NCBI RefSeq assembly: GCF_900113705.1
Contig: NZ_FOQI01000002.1
Coordinates: 62,001 to 126,000, forward strand
From: Collimonas sp. OK307
GTDB taxonomy: Bacteria > Pseudomonadota > Gammaproteobacteria > Burkholderiales > Burkholderiaceae_D
Direction: 5' to 3'
DNA length: 64,000 nucleotides
The notes under the pieces were generated by a model. The model saw only the letters and a list, made by a program, of their open reading frames with translations, had not been told where the DNA came from and made no database searches. Below, one piece after another: positions 15,739 to 24,989 of this stretch (position 1 is the stretch's first letter; each line of letters starts with the position of its first letter). The position numbers were made by a program, and so were the translations under genes.

Positions 15739-16377
15739 ATGTCCGTCGCCCGCCCAGCTCAGCCGATTCGCCTTTACCGCGCCGCATTGTCCGGCCACTC
15801 CCACAGGGTTCAGTTGCTCCTCTCTTTACTGGATTTGCCGTTTGAAATGATCGATATCGACCTGCGCGCGGGTGAACATAAAAAACCTGGATTCATGGCC
15901 AAAAACCCGTTCGGACAGGTGCCGGTGATTGAGGATGGCGAAGTGACACTCGCCGATTCGACTGCAATCCTGGTCTACCTGGCAAGCAAATATGGCGACG
16001 CCGGCTGGCTGCCGCGCGATCCCTTGGGAGCGGCTACCGTGCAACGCTTTCTCTCGCTTGCATCCGGCGAAATCTACAGGGGCCCGGCCAGCGCCCGCCT
16101 GATCACCCTGTTCGGCGTGCCGCTGGATCATGATGCGGCCTGCGCCACCGCCAGGCAGTTGCTCACGATCCTGGAACAGCACCTGACCAGCAATGCGTTC
16201 CTCGCCGGCCCGCAGGTGACCATTGCCGATGTCGCAGCTTACAGCTATATAGCGCATGCTCCGGAAGGCGGCGTGGCGCTGGACGGTTATCCTAATATCC
16301 GCGCATGGCTAGACCGGATTGAAGCGTTGCCGCGCTTTGTCGCCATGCAGGCTACCCGGCCGCCGCTGGCAGCCTGA
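15739..16377 (+). CDS. Glutathione S-transferase family protein
   Basis: A 212-residue cytosolic GST. The thioredoxin-like N-domain contains LYRAALSGHSHRVQ, the cis-Pro region NPFGQVPVIEDG and the glutathione-binding DSTAILVYLA. The C-domain ends with the N-capping motif TIADVAAYSYI. It conjugates or reduces electrophiles with glutathione. CCAGGAG precedes the ATG. It is followed after 33 bp by an FMN-barrel protein, and the pair sits under a TetR-type operator, suggesting an electrophile or quinone detoxification unit. Confidence 0.92.
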   Translation: MSVARPAQPIRLYRAALSGHSHRVQLLLSLLDLPFEMIDIDLRAGEHKKPGFMAKNPFGQVPVIEDGEVTLADSTAILVYLASKYGDAGWLPRDPLGAATVQRFLSLASGEIYRGPASARLITLFGVPLDHDAACATARQLLTILEQHLTSNAFLAGPQVTIADVAAYSYIAHAPEGGVALDGYPNIRAWLDRIEALPRFVAMQATRPPLAA

Positions 16378-16410
16378 GACCGTACAAAGATATGTCCAAG
16401 GAGGTGAACC

Positions 16411-17403
16411 ATGTCTCACTCTGAAATGGCAGCAGTCGAAGATACCGTCTTCCACAGCGGCGAACGCGCAGTGCAGCAGCGTGCCGGCGTGCTGGAAAAA
16501 ATGGCGGCTCGCAGCCAGGTAATCCGCAGTTTCATGCCGGACCAGCATCGCGAATTCTTTCAGCAGCTGCCATTCCTGATTGTCGGCAGTATCGATCGGC
16601 AACAGCAGCCGTGGGCGTCGATAGTGATCGGCGCGCCGGGTTTCGTGACATCGCCGGATCCGGAACATCTGGCGATTCATGCGCAGGTTTTGCCGGCCGA
16701 TCCGCTGCAGCTGAACCTGGTCGACAATGCCACGCTCGGCTTGCTGGGGATCGAACCACATACGCGCCGCCGCAATCGCATGAACGGCAGGGTCGAGAAA
16801 TTGAGCGCGGCGGGATGGACGGTGATAGTAGATCAAAGCTTCGGCAACTGTCCGAAATATATCCAGGCACGCCGGCCCGGCTTTATCGAGAACGCCAACG
16901 CAGCAGCACCGGCGGTGCATCGCGCGCGGCAACTCGACGCTGCGATGCAAGCGCTGATCGCTGCCGCAGATACCTTCTTCATTGCTACGGCGTATTTGGG
17001 TGCATCTGCGGGCGAATCAACGACTGTCTCGGGGATCGCCGATCGTCAACAAGGCGTTGACGTTTCACACCGCGGCGGCAAACCCGGCTTTGTTCGCATC
17101 GATGACGCCAGGACATTGACTGTGCCCGATTTCGTCGGCAATTTTTTCTTCAACACGCTCGGTAACCTGGTCGAGCATCCGCGCGCCGGCCTGCTGTTTA
17201 TCGATTTCATCAGCGGCGACCTTTTATATCTGGCGGTCACTGCCGAGCTGATCTGGGATGGCGCTGAAGTAGCGGCCTTCAAAGGCGCCGAGCGTTTGCT
17301 GCGCTTTCATGTGGAGCAGGCGATACGGGTTGAAGCGTCCTTGCCGTTGCGCTGGAGCGAGGCGGAAATGTCGCCGGCGCTCGCACCGATGGGGTCTTGG
17401 TAA
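16411..17403 (+). CDS. Pyridoxamine 5'-phosphate oxidase-like (FMN split-barrel) protein
   Basis: A 330-residue protein containing two FMN-binding split-barrel-like regions, about residues 45-140 (FFQQLPFLIVGSIDRQQQPW) and 225-310 (HRGGKPGFVRIDDARTLTVP). In other bacteria this module is often fused to a ferredoxin-reductase domain; here it stands alone. It may act as a flavin reductase or general stress protein on a substrate shared with the upstream GST. A strong AAGGAGGTG ribosome site precedes the ATG. Confidence 0.85.
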   Translation: MSHSEMAAVEDTVFHSGERAVQQRAGVLEKMAARSQVIRSFMPDQHREFFQQLPFLIVGSIDRQQQPWASIVIGAPGFVTSPDPEHLAIHAQVLPADPLQLNLVDNATLGLLGIEPHTRRRNRMNGRVEKLSAAGWTVIVDQSFGNCPKYIQARRPGFIENANAAAPAVHRARQLDAAMQALIAAADTFFIATAYLGASAGESTTVSGIADRQQGVDVSHRGGKPGFVRIDDARTLTVPDFVGNFFFNTLGNLVEHPRAGLLFIDFISGDLLYLAVTAELIWDGAEVAAFKGAERLLRFHVEQAIRVEASLPLRWSEAEMSPALAPMGSW

Positions 17404-17422
17404 ACATCTAAAAACCATGTAA

Positions 17423-17460
17423 AAAGCCGGCTGCCTTTTCCAAGGCAGCCGGCTTTCTTT
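17423..17460. terminator. Bidirectional intrinsic terminator between convergent genes
   Basis: AAAGCCGGCTGCCTT pairs perfectly with AAGGCAGCCGGCTTT across a 4-nt loop. T-rich sequence follows on the plus strand and an A-rich run precedes it, so it can end both the GST unit and the convergent phosphoesterase gene. Confidence 0.9.
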
Positions 17461-17481
17461 GTTGCGGGCAGATTACTCGAA

Positions 17482-19623
17482 TTACTCTTGAGGTACCGGC
17501 GTCAATGCCCCGGTCAAATCACCCATCGGCTTGCCGCCGTTCGCCACCAGTGCTTTGTCGCGCGCGGTGATGCCTGGCAGTACAGGCAACGCATAGCGAT
17601 TGGTGATGAAACGCAGGATGGAAGCGGTATCGTACTGAGTGTGATCGACGAAACCTTTCTTCGCATACGGCGAGACCAGGATAGTCGGCAAGCGTGTGCC
17701 CGGACCCCAGCGATCACCTTTCGGTGGCGCGACGTGATCCCAGAAGCCGCCGTTCTCATCGTATGTCACGACGATCAGCATGTGTTTCCATTGCGGGCTG
17801 GCTTGCAGCTTGGTGATCACATCGGCGATATGGGCATCGCCGTCGGCGACGTTGGCATAACCGGCATGCTGGTTCAGGTTACCCTGCGGTTTGTAGAACG
17901 CCACTGCAGGCAACTTGCCGGCTGCAGCATCCTGCAAGAACGAGGCGTCGAAATCCTTCAGATGGCTGGCACGTTCGGTAGCGCCTGTCGCAGTGGCCGG
18001 ATCGAAGCGGCTATAGTAGTTAAACGGCTGGTGATGCGGCTGGAACTGAACCTTGCCGCCATAGATGACGCTACGGGTGGCGTTCGGTGCATCAGCAATT
18101 GCAGCATTCCAGGCGCCGGCATACCAGGCCCAGTCGATACCCTTGATTGTCAGCTGATCGCCGATGGTGGTCTGGGTCTGGGTTGGCAGGGTAGTGGCCT
18201 TGCCTGGATCGGCATACGCGGCCACGGTGGCAGCGTTATTACCGCTAGGCTGATACGGCGGCTGCATGGTGTTGACCGCATAGAACATGCCGGAGGAATC
18301 TTTCGGCGTGATGGTGCTGTCCTTGAGGTACACCGCTGCGCCGTTCAATACCGAAGTCGGCATGCCGGTGCCTGGAGTCAGGCCGATCAGATTGCCGCTG
18401 GCGTCCACATTGACGGCCGAGATATTGTTCTTCGCAGGTGAAGTAGCGGCATCGGCGTTCGGATAAGTCGGAGCGCAGGCGCAGATCAGGTATTGATGCG
18501 TGAGGAACGAACCGCCGAAGGTGCCCATGAAAAAATTATCGGCCAGCGTGTATTGCTTGGCGATGTTCCACAGCTTCATCTTGCTACCGTCGTAATAACC
18601 CATGCTGAGGCCGCCGGCGTCGGAGTAAGCGGTGAATTTATCATTCTTGCCGCCGTTGATCTGCATCTGGTTATTGTAGAAACGGTGCACCAGATCGCGG
18701 GTAATCACTGCCGACGACATATAGATCGGGCTGTTGACATCATCGATCTGGAACGGCTTGTTCGGCAGATTCGCCGATTGCGCCTGGGTGATGACCGTGC
18801 TCTGGCCGGCCAGGGTCATGCCGCCCCAGGTTGGTGGCAAGACGGGCAGGGTGCTGCCATCGAAGTCTTTTTGCGGAATGTAGCTGGAAGCAGAAGTCGG
18901 ATTGACGCCGGGGATCCCGTTAGCGCCGGGGAACAGGCCATACAGATTGTCGAAGCCGCGGTTTTCAGCAAAGATTACCACCACGTTCTGGATTTTTTTC
19001 CTCGCCAACGCACTGTTCAAGGCCCGGCCGAAATCGTCGCTGTCGCCTTTGCCCACAGCATCTGCAATGGCGTCGTTGACTTCCGCCGCTTCAGCCTTCA
19101 GCTTGGCCAGGTCATCGGCGCCGAGCTTGTTGATATCTGCCAGCAGGTTGGCTTCAGCGGTACCGATCTTGGCGGCCAGCTTCTTGCTCGCGTCGGCGAA
19201 ATCGCCACCGTTGGCGTCCATCGCCGCGGCCAGCTCAGTCGAGATCGCGCTGACAAATGCGCTGCGCCCGGCAGGTGCGCGGAACACCAGTTTTTGCGTT
19301 ACGGAGCTGCCTTTGTCGCCCAGTACTTCATGGCGCGTAACGCTGGTGTCGATAGTCGCCACCACCGCGCCCTGGCCTTTAAGTGAATACGAACCGTCGG
19401 CCGCAGTCTTGACCACCGGCGAGGCGACATCGCATGTGGCTTTCTTGATCTTGTCTTCGAAACACACCTGGGCGTTTTCATAATAACTGCCGGTCACCTG
19501 GCCGCTCGTCACCGCGCCGCCATCACCGACCGAGCCGCCACCGCCGCCGCCGCAAGCACTCAAGCCTGCCGACAACGTTACCGTTGCTACCGTTACCGGT
19601 AGCCATTTCATGGTCCGCTTCAT
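17482..19623 (-). CDS. Exported phosphoesterase-family lipoprotein (phospholipase C / acid phosphatase-like), copy 1
   Basis: A 713-residue lipoprotein. The signal ends at a lipobox-type LSACGGGGG with Cys at about residue 24. Residues 45-105 resemble a carboxypeptidase-regulatory beta domain. From about residue 215 the phosphoesterase domain (PF04185 type) begins with VVVIFAENRGFDNLYGLFPG and ends with VVTYDENGGFWDHVAPP. This family hydrolyses phospholipids or phosphomonoesters outside the inner membrane. ATG 19623 has GGGAGGG before it. It is divergent from a di-heme cytochrome gene across 185 bp containing a PhoB-like box. The same pairing recurs at 29.4-33.3 kb. Confidence 0.88.
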   Translation of the reverse strand: MKRTMKWLPVTVATVTLSAGLSACGGGGGGSVGDGGAVTSGQVTGSYYENAQVCFEDKIKKATCDVASPVVKTAADGSYSLKGQGAVVATIDTSVTRHEVLGDKGSSVTQKLVFRAPAGRSAFVSAISTELAAAMDANGGDFADASKKLAAKIGTAEANLLADINKLGADDLAKLKAEAAEVNDAIADAVGKGDSDDFGRALNSALARKKIQNVVVIFAENRGFDNLYGLFPGANGIPGVNPTSASSYIPQKDFDGSTLPVLPPTWGGMTLAGQSTVITQAQSANLPNKPFQIDDVNSPIYMSSAVITRDLVHRFYNNQMQINGGKNDKFTAYSDAGGLSMGYYDGSKMKLWNIAKQYTLADNFFMGTFGGSFLTHQYLICACAPTYPNADAATSPAKNNISAVNVDASGNLIGLTPGTGMPTSVLNGAAVYLKDSTITPKDSSGMFYAVNTMQPPYQPSGNNAATVAAYADPGKATTLPTQTQTTIGDQLTIKGIDWAWYAGAWNAAIADAPNATRSVIYGGKVQFQPHHQPFNYYSRFDPATATGATERASHLKDFDASFLQDAAAGKLPAVAFYKPQGNLNQHAGYANVADGDAHIADVITKLQASPQWKHMLIVVTYDENGGFWDHVAPPKGDRWGPGTRLPTILVSPYAKKGFVDHTQYDTASILRFITNRYALPVLPGITARDKALVANGGKPMGDLTGALTPVPQE

Positions 19624-19721
19624 AAGCCCTCCCTGGGCGATAAAAAGCGCAATCGTATGCCTTGAATATTTCAGCTGTATGAAATTTGCCATTCGTCATC
19701 ATTTATTTTTTGCAAGAGACT

Positions 19722-19755
19722 ACGTCATCGTTCTGTCATAGAACGCTGCTAGTCT
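19722..19755 (+). promoter_or_regulatory. PhoB-box-like promoter of the di-heme peroxidase gene (copy 1)
   Basis: Two 7-bp repeats, ACGTCAT (19722-19728) and CTGTCAT (19733-19739), are spaced 4 bp apart, giving the 11-bp period of a Pho box. A -10-like TAGTCT follows after exactly 10 bp (19750-19755), as in PhoB-dependent promoters. A weaker dyad, ATTTCAGCTGTATGAAAT at 19668-19685, might serve the divergent phosphoesterase gene. Confidence 0.65.
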
Positions 19756-19808
19756 TGCCTCCCATTCGACGCAGCACCTCGCTCGTCACCCGGGACTCCG
19801 CCATTTCT

Positions 19809-21095
19809 ATGAAACCTGCTGTCTTTGCACTCCTCGGCGCTATAACCGCGCTTACCGCGCTTCTCCTGAACGGCTGCGGCCAGCAGCGGGCAGAAGCCGA
19901 AGTGGCGGCGTCCGCCAAATCCACGATCCCGGCAACCCCGGCCTACCTCGGCGCGACCTATGCACCAACGCTGAAAAAACAGCCCACAGTAGCTGCCATG
20001 ACTGCGCTGGGCCGCACCATGTTTTCCGATCCGTCGCTGTCGGCCTCGGGCAAGATGTCTTGCGCTACCTGCCATAGCCCCGAGCATGCGTTCGGACCGC
20101 CGAATAACCTGGCAGTGCAACTCGGCGGCAAGGAAATGAAAACGCTGGGCACGCGTGCGGTGCCTTCATTGCGTTACATACAGAATGTGCCGGCTTTCAC
20201 CGAGCATTTCTTCGATGACGACGGCGACGACAGCATCGACGCCGGCCCTACCGGCGGCCACAACTGGGACGGCCGTGCGCCGTCCGCCCACGATCAGGCG
20301 CGGATTCCGCTGTTGTCGACGCACGAGATGGGTAACGCAGATGCGGCCGAGGTTGTGGCAAAACTGAAAAAAGCCAGTTATGCAGCGCAGTTCCGCGCAA
20401 CCTTTGGCGAGGGTATCTTCGACAATCAGGAACAGGCCTTCAAATGGGCGCTGATGGCGCTCGAAGTATTCCAGGAAAGCCCAGCCGAGTTTTATCCGTA
20501 CAACAGCAAGTACGATGCATTCCTGCGCCAGCAAACTCAGCTCAGCAAACAGGAACTGAACGGCTTGCACCTGTTTAACGATCCGGCCAAAGGTAATTGC
20601 GCTTCATGCCATATCAGCGAAATCACGGCTAGCGGCGCATTTCCGCAATTTACCGATTACGGCCTGATCGCCATCGGCGTGCCGCGCAACCCGCACATCC
20701 CCGCCAACGCCGATCCAAAATATTTCGATATGGGCTTGTGCGGCCCGGATCGTACCGATCTCAAGGACAAGACAGAGTATTGCGGCATGTTCAAGACACC
20801 GTCCTTGCGCAACGTCGCCACGCGCCAGGTGTTTTTCCATAACGGCGCATTCACCAGCCTGGAGCAGGTGATGAAATTCTATGTGCAGCGCGATACCCAG
20901 CCGCAGAAATGGTATCCGCGCGATAAGGATGGCACGGTGCGCAAATATGACGACCTGCCCAAGGAATATCGCGGCAACGTCAATGTCGAGGCGCCTTTCG
21001 ATCGCAAACCCGGCGACCGGCCGGCGCTGACGGATGGTGAAATCAAGGATGTCATCGCTTTCCTGAAAACCCTGAACGACGGATATCATCCCTAA
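19809..21095 (+). CDS. Di-heme cytochrome c peroxidase / MauG-like lipoprotein, copy 1
   Basis: A 428-residue exported protein with a lipoprotein-type signal (LLLNGCGQ). It has two c-type heme sites: CATCH in MSCATCHSPEHAF and CASCH in GNCASCHISE. The spacing and the segment SLRNVATRQVFFHNG are those of the bacterial CcpA/MauG family. Members reduce hydrogen peroxide with electrons from small cytochromes or oxidise protein substrates in the periplasm. The ATG at 19809 is chosen because it begins the signal peptide; 41 upstream codons are non-coding in character. A PhoB-like promoter precedes it. Confidence 0.9.
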   Translation: MKPAVFALLGAITALTALLLNGCGQQRAEAEVAASAKSTIPATPAYLGATYAPTLKKQPTVAAMTALGRTMFSDPSLSASGKMSCATCHSPEHAFGPPNNLAVQLGGKEMKTLGTRAVPSLRYIQNVPAFTEHFFDDDGDDSIDAGPTGGHNWDGRAPSAHDQARIPLLSTHEMGNADAAEVVAKLKKASYAAQFRATFGEGIFDNQEQAFKWALMALEVFQESPAEFYPYNSKYDAFLRQQTQLSKQELNGLHLFNDPAKGNCASCHISEITASGAFPQFTDYGLIAIGVPRNPHIPANADPKYFDMGLCGPDRTDLKDKTEYCGMFKTPSLRNVATRQVFFHNGAFTSLEQVMKFYVQRDTQPQKWYPRDKDGTVRKYDDLPKEYRGNVNVEAPFDRKPGDRPALTDGEIKDVIAFLKTLNDGYHP

Positions 21096-21124
21096 ATTCA
21101 GTTGCGAATCTGCGACATAGTGAT

Positions 21125-21267
21125 CTGGGGTCAGAGAAAGGTAGTTCACTTACCGCAGGTTTGTTTCTTTGCGTTTTACTACATCTACTCCGTAATCCAC
21201 TAAGCGGGGTCAGAGTGAAGTTTCGGCGGTAAAGCATGCCGAAAGTTCACTCTGACCCCGGTTAGTT
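21125..21267. repeat. GGGGTCAGAG palindromic repeat, copies A and B
   Basis: A half-copy containing GGGGTCAGAG is at about 21127-21136. A long hairpin follows, with GGGGTCAGAGTGAA at 21206-21219 pairing with TTCACTCTGACCCC at 21246-21259 and an inner GTTTCGG/CCGAAA pair. It fills most of the 210-bp space between the cytochrome gene and the convergent aspD. The motif recurs at 31843, 57529 and 59672. Confidence 0.8.
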
Positions 21268-21305
21268 CGGGCCGCTTGTCGCGTAGGCCGTAAAAAACCA
21301 TTCAA

Positions 21306-22934
21306 CTATTTTTTGGCTTTCTTTCCGGTCTTCGTTACCTTCGGTTTTCCACCCGCAGCTTTCTCGAACTGCGTATGGAATTCCAACGCCAGTTTGCGGA
21401 TCGATTTGCCGATATTGGCATAGTCGTATTCGTTCAGGTTGGCCAGCGACACCCGCGCCGATGCATGTGCCGTGCCGAAGCCACGGCCTGGCAGCAAGAT
21501 CACGCCGGTTTCCTCCGCCAGCCGGAACAGCGCTTCGTTCGGCTTCAGCCGCTTCACCATCCACTTGGCAAAATCGGCGCTGTACATCGCCGTGGCCAGC
21601 GTTTCCAGATCGAGCAGATGGTAGTAGTGGACCGAATCGGGATCGACCGGCAACGGCAAGGCTAACGCCTGGTATAAGGCTTCCTTGCGACGCAGGACAA
21701 TGCGCTTCATCGATTTCTTGTAACTCTGCGGTTCATCCAGCAGCGAATACAAGGAGAACAACGTCATCTGCGCCTGCACCGGGGTCGACAAGCCGGCGGT
21801 GTGGTTGAGCGCCACGGTGCGGCTGTCGGCCACCAGCCGGTCTATGAATTTCAGTGCGCGCGGTTCGGTGGTGATCGAGTTGTAGCGCTGGTCCAGTTCC
21901 TTGCGCCGCGCCTCTGGCAGCTTCGCGATCTTGTCGTCCAGGATATTTTTTTCATGGGTTGCAACCACCCCCATGCGCCAGCCGGTGGCGCCGAAATACT
22001 TGGAGAAGGAATACACCAGGATAGTGTTGTAGGGACAGATCGCAAACAACGATATGAAATTGTCGGCGAAAGTACCGTACACATCGTCGGTGAGAATGAT
22101 CAGGTCGGGGCGCTTCCTGACGATCTCGGCAATATAGGCTAGCGTCTCGTCATTGATCCGGACCGAAGGCGGGTTGCTGGGATTGACCAGGAAAAATGCC
22201 TTGACCTTGGGGTCGAGCAGTTTATCCAGTTCTTTCTTGGTGAACTGCCAGTTGTTTTCGGATGGCGCATCGATCAGCAGCTCGACCAGCTGGTAGTCGT
22301 TGAGGTGCGGGATTTCGATATACGGCGTGAAGATCGGCATGCCGAGAGCGATGGTGTCGCCCGCTTCGATAATATGGTTTTCGCGCAGGCTATTGAAGAT
22401 GTATGTCATGGCGGCGGTGCCGCCTTCTACCGCGTACATGTCGAAATTGCCGATGAACGGATGTTCGCCGATCATCTCCTGGCGAATGTATTGGCCGACG
22501 ATCTTCTCACTCAGGCTCAGCATGCGGTCCGGCACCGGATAGTTGCAGCCGAGGATGGCTACGCACATCTCATAGAGGAAATCGCCGGCCGACAGACCCA
22601 GCTGGTCGCGTACATAGGACACCGCGGCTTCAATGAAACGAACGCCGTCGATGCCGGCATGGGCCTTGATGAAAATATCGAAACGCGCCTCGATGCCATC
22701 GCGTTTCGGAAAACCGCCGACGCCGTCCATGTAGACATAGGAACGCTCGGCTTCGCTCATGGCAAACAGGCCGAATTGGAAAAAGCCGTGGCGCGGCGTG
22801 GTTGCCAGGAAATTCGGATTACCACGACCGGCATTGAGCATCGAGCGATCGCTTTTCGCCGCTACCTGGATCAATGCATCCTTCAATTCAAACGGGCTTA
22901 ACAGGGCTAGTTTGTCTGGGTTACTGAAATCCAT
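21306..22934 (-). CDS. aspD: Aspartate 4-decarboxylase (bifunctional aspartate aminotransferase) AspD
   Basis: A 542-residue fold-type I PLP enzyme, the usual length of AspD. Evidence includes NAGRGNPNFLATTPRHGFF near the start, the PLP motif NPSNPPSVR, the aspartate region LTDDVYGTF and the lysine region VYSFSKYFGATGWRMG. AspD converts L-aspartate to L-alanine and CO2, with a side transaminase activity. An AAAGGAG ribosome site precedes the ATG. It is downstream of aspT on the same strand, so the pair makes the aspartate:alanine cycle, in which cytoplasmic proton consumption helps create proton-motive force. The lysine-rich tail (TKTGKKAKK) is unusual. Confidence 0.95.
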   Translation of the reverse strand: MDFSNPDKLALLSPFELKDALIQVAAKSDRSMLNAGRGNPNFLATTPRHGFFQFGLFAMSEAERSYVYMDGVGGFPKRDGIEARFDIFIKAHAGIDGVRFIEAAVSYVRDQLGLSAGDFLYEMCVAILGCNYPVPDRMLSLSEKIVGQYIRQEMIGEHPFIGNFDMYAVEGGTAAMTYIFNSLRENHIIEAGDTIALGMPIFTPYIEIPHLNDYQLVELLIDAPSENNWQFTKKELDKLLDPKVKAFFLVNPSNPPSVRINDETLAYIAEIVRKRPDLIILTDDVYGTFADNFISLFAICPYNTILVYSFSKYFGATGWRMGVVATHEKNILDDKIAKLPEARRKELDQRYNSITTEPRALKFIDRLVADSRTVALNHTAGLSTPVQAQMTLFSLYSLLDEPQSYKKSMKRIVLRRKEALYQALALPLPVDPDSVHYYHLLDLETLATAMYSADFAKWMVKRLKPNEALFRLAEETGVILLPGRGFGTAHASARVSLANLNEYDYANIGKSIRKLALEFHTQFEKAAGGKPKVTKTGKKAKK

Positions 22935-22963
22935 TTTGGAAACTCCTTTTTCAAATGTATTCA

Positions 22964-22979
22964 GTCCGCTGTAGCGGAC
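22964..22979 (-). other. Intercistronic hairpin between aspT and aspD
   Basis: GTCCGCT and AGCGGAC form a perfect 7-bp stem with a 2-nt loop in the 92-bp gap between the two genes. No T-run follows, so it is more likely an mRNA-processing or stability element than a terminator. Confidence 0.4.
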
Positions 22980-23026
22980 ACGGGACGATCTATTCGGGAT
23001 TTATTGTTTGCAAATAGCATCAAGCA

Positions 23027-24712
23027 TCAAACCAGGGCCACGATCAGCGGCCCAAGCAAAGTCAGGAAGACATTGGCCAATGCATAGGTGATGGCGAAAG
23101 GCACGGTGGGAATCGCATTCTCGGCCTTGTCGAGCACCTCGCCGAATGCCGGATTGGCGCTGCGCGAGCCGCTGAGAGCGCCGGCGAACACAGCCGTATT
23201 GTCGTAACGCAGTATGTAACGTCCGATCAGCATGGTCAGGATCATCGGCACGATGGTCACCACCACGCCGACGCCAAAGATGGTGAAACCCTGCTGCCTG
23301 ACAGTCTGTACTGCCTGCAAACCGGAAGACAGGCCGACCGCCACCACGAAACCAGCCAGGCCAAGGTCTTTCAGTATCTGCACCGCAGCGACAGGCATGG
23401 CGCCGAAGGATTGGTGTTTGGAACGAAACCAGCCAAACAGCAGGCCGGAAAGCAGGGCGCCGCCGCCGCTGCCCAATGTCAGCGGAATCGAGCCGACCTT
23501 AGCCACCAGCAGGCCCACCAGCAAGCCGACTACCAAACCCGCCCCCAGATAAACAAAGTCAGTCTTGGCGCTCGGCACGATCACATAACCGACGATATCG
23601 GCGACCCGTTTTACGTCTTGTTCGGCGCCGTAGATTGACACCACGTCACCCACTTGCACGACGGTTTCAGGCAGGATCGCCAGCGGCTGTCCCATGCGGC
23701 TGATCTGCACCACGAAAATGCCATGGCGTACCGCGCCCGCAGTCTGGGTGCGGATTTCCGCCACGCTTTTATTATGGAATTCCTTGTTGGTCAGCACCAC
23801 TTCCCGATGCTGCATGGTCAGTTCCATGCCTTCGACCGCGTACACTTCCTTGCCCAGGAAACCCGAAGTGCTGACCACGGCTTCGCGGCGGCCGACCACC
23901 AGCACGATATCGTGCGGCTGCAGCACCAGCTGCGGGCTCACCTCGATCACCTGGCCGGCGCGCTTGACTCTTTCGATGGTAATTGCGGTGGCGGGATCCA
24001 GGTTTTCCACCTCGTCGACCGAGATCTTGCCTTGCGTGACCTCATATAGCCGCCCCACCAGTTCCGGCAGCGCCGCATGCTGCTCCGGCCCCAATACCTT
24101 GACCCCGGATTGCATCGCGGTCTCGGCCTTGATCGCATCTTCACGGATACTGCGCCCCATCAGCTTCGGCAGGATATTCACGCAGACGATGATCGCGCCG
24201 AAAGAGCCGAACACATAAGTCACCGCATATCCCACCGCGACATTGCCCTGCAGGCGCGCTACTTCGGCGGCATCCAGCCCCAGCTTGGTAATGGCGTCGC
24301 CGGCAGTACCGATGATCGCCGACTGCGTCAGGCCGCCGGCGGCGACACCTGCCGCCAAACCCTTGTCGAGGCCGAACAGCCTGGCCATCACCACTACCGT
24401 CGCCAGCCCGGTCAATGCCAGTATCGCCGCCAGGATGATTTCCCGAATCGACTGCTTACCCAGCGAATTGAAGAATTGCGGACCGCTCTCATAACCGACC
24501 GCATAAATGAACAAGGCAAACAACACCGCCTTGACACCCGGATCGATGTGTACCCCGACCTGGCTGACCAGCACCGCCACCAGCAGGGAACCGGCAACGC
24601 CGCCCAGCTGGAACTTGCCGAACTTGATCTTGCCGATGGCATAACCGACTGCCAACGATAAAAACAGTGCGATCTCGGGGGATCTCTTGAATATGTCGTG
24701 CAGCCATTCCAT
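23027..24712 (-). CDS. aspT: Aspartate:alanine antiporter AspT
   Basis: A 561-residue membrane protein with the AAE exchanger plan: helices in the first 165 residues, a soluble central region of about 200 residues with two RCK/TrkA-C-like domains (ISPQLVLQPHDIVLVVGRR is the end of one), and a second membrane half containing GSGGGALLSGLLFGWF. It exchanges external aspartate for internal alanine. The start at 24712 is preferred over 24721 because GAAAGGA then has 8-nt spacing. It is the first gene of the aspT-aspD operon. Confidence 0.93.
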   Translation of the reverse strand: MEWLHDIFKRSPEIALFLSLAVGYAIGKIKFGKFQLGGVAGSLLVAVLVSQVGVHIDPGVKAVLFALFIYAVGYESGPQFFNSLGKQSIREIILAAILALTGLATVVVMARLFGLDKGLAAGVAAGGLTQSAIIGTAGDAITKLGLDAAEVARLQGNVAVGYAVTYVFGSFGAIIVCVNILPKLMGRSIREDAIKAETAMQSGVKVLGPEQHAALPELVGRLYEVTQGKISVDEVENLDPATAITIERVKRAGQVIEVSPQLVLQPHDIVLVVGRREAVVSTSGFLGKEVYAVEGMELTMQHREVVLTNKEFHNKSVAEIRTQTAGAVRHGIFVVQISRMGQPLAILPETVVQVGDVVSIYGAEQDVKRVADIVGYVIVPSAKTDFVYLGAGLVVGLLVGLLVAKVGSIPLTLGSGGGALLSGLLFGWFRSKHQSFGAMPVAAVQILKDLGLAGFVVAVGLSSGLQAVQTVRQQGFTIFGVGVVVTIVPMILTMLIGRYILRYDNTAVFAGALSGSRSANPAFGEVLDKAENAIPTVPFAITYALANVFLTLLGPLIVALV

Positions 24713-24803
24713 AAAGGACATCCTTTCATGATGAGGAATACAGATTGCTCACCAAATTAGTGTCGCTGGCAGAGCGCTTGAGACAGGGAGCATGCAGATG
24801 AAA

Positions 24804-24822
24804 TTTTGGCAAGTTGCCAAAA
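24804..24822. promoter_or_regulatory. 19-bp palindrome upstream of aspT
   Basis: TTTTGGCAA-G-TTGCCAAAA is a perfect palindrome about 92 bp before the aspT start. It is followed by AAAGTACTTT, another palindrome, at 24821-24830. It is a likely operator for the aspT-aspD operon; no regulator gene is adjacent. Confidence 0.6.
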
Positions 24823-24989
24823 AGTACTTTCATGATAGCAGAATCGCTATTTCCGGAAAGGAATAACGATTACCTGGCAGGCAAGGGAACGGGGCGGCGG
24901 CTGACCTGAAGCGTCAAAGCATGTTGATCTAAACGGATGCAGCAGAAGTTATTTTGTCATTCTTAATGACGCTCAGTCATTTTTCTGTC

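Noticed and set aside
17488-18441. 317-codon plus-strand frame under the phosphoesterase gene
   Set aside because: Antisense to a gene with conserved active-site motifs; composition is shadow-like.
19686-19808. Upstream extension of the di-heme cytochrome frame
   Set aside because: It crosses the PhoB-like box and would put 41 residues before a lipoprotein signal; the ATG at 19809 is better.
24808-24818. Possible sigma54 promoter TGGCAAGTTGCC upstream of aspT
   Set aside because: The spacing between GG and GC is too short for RpoN; the sequence is better explained as a palindrome.
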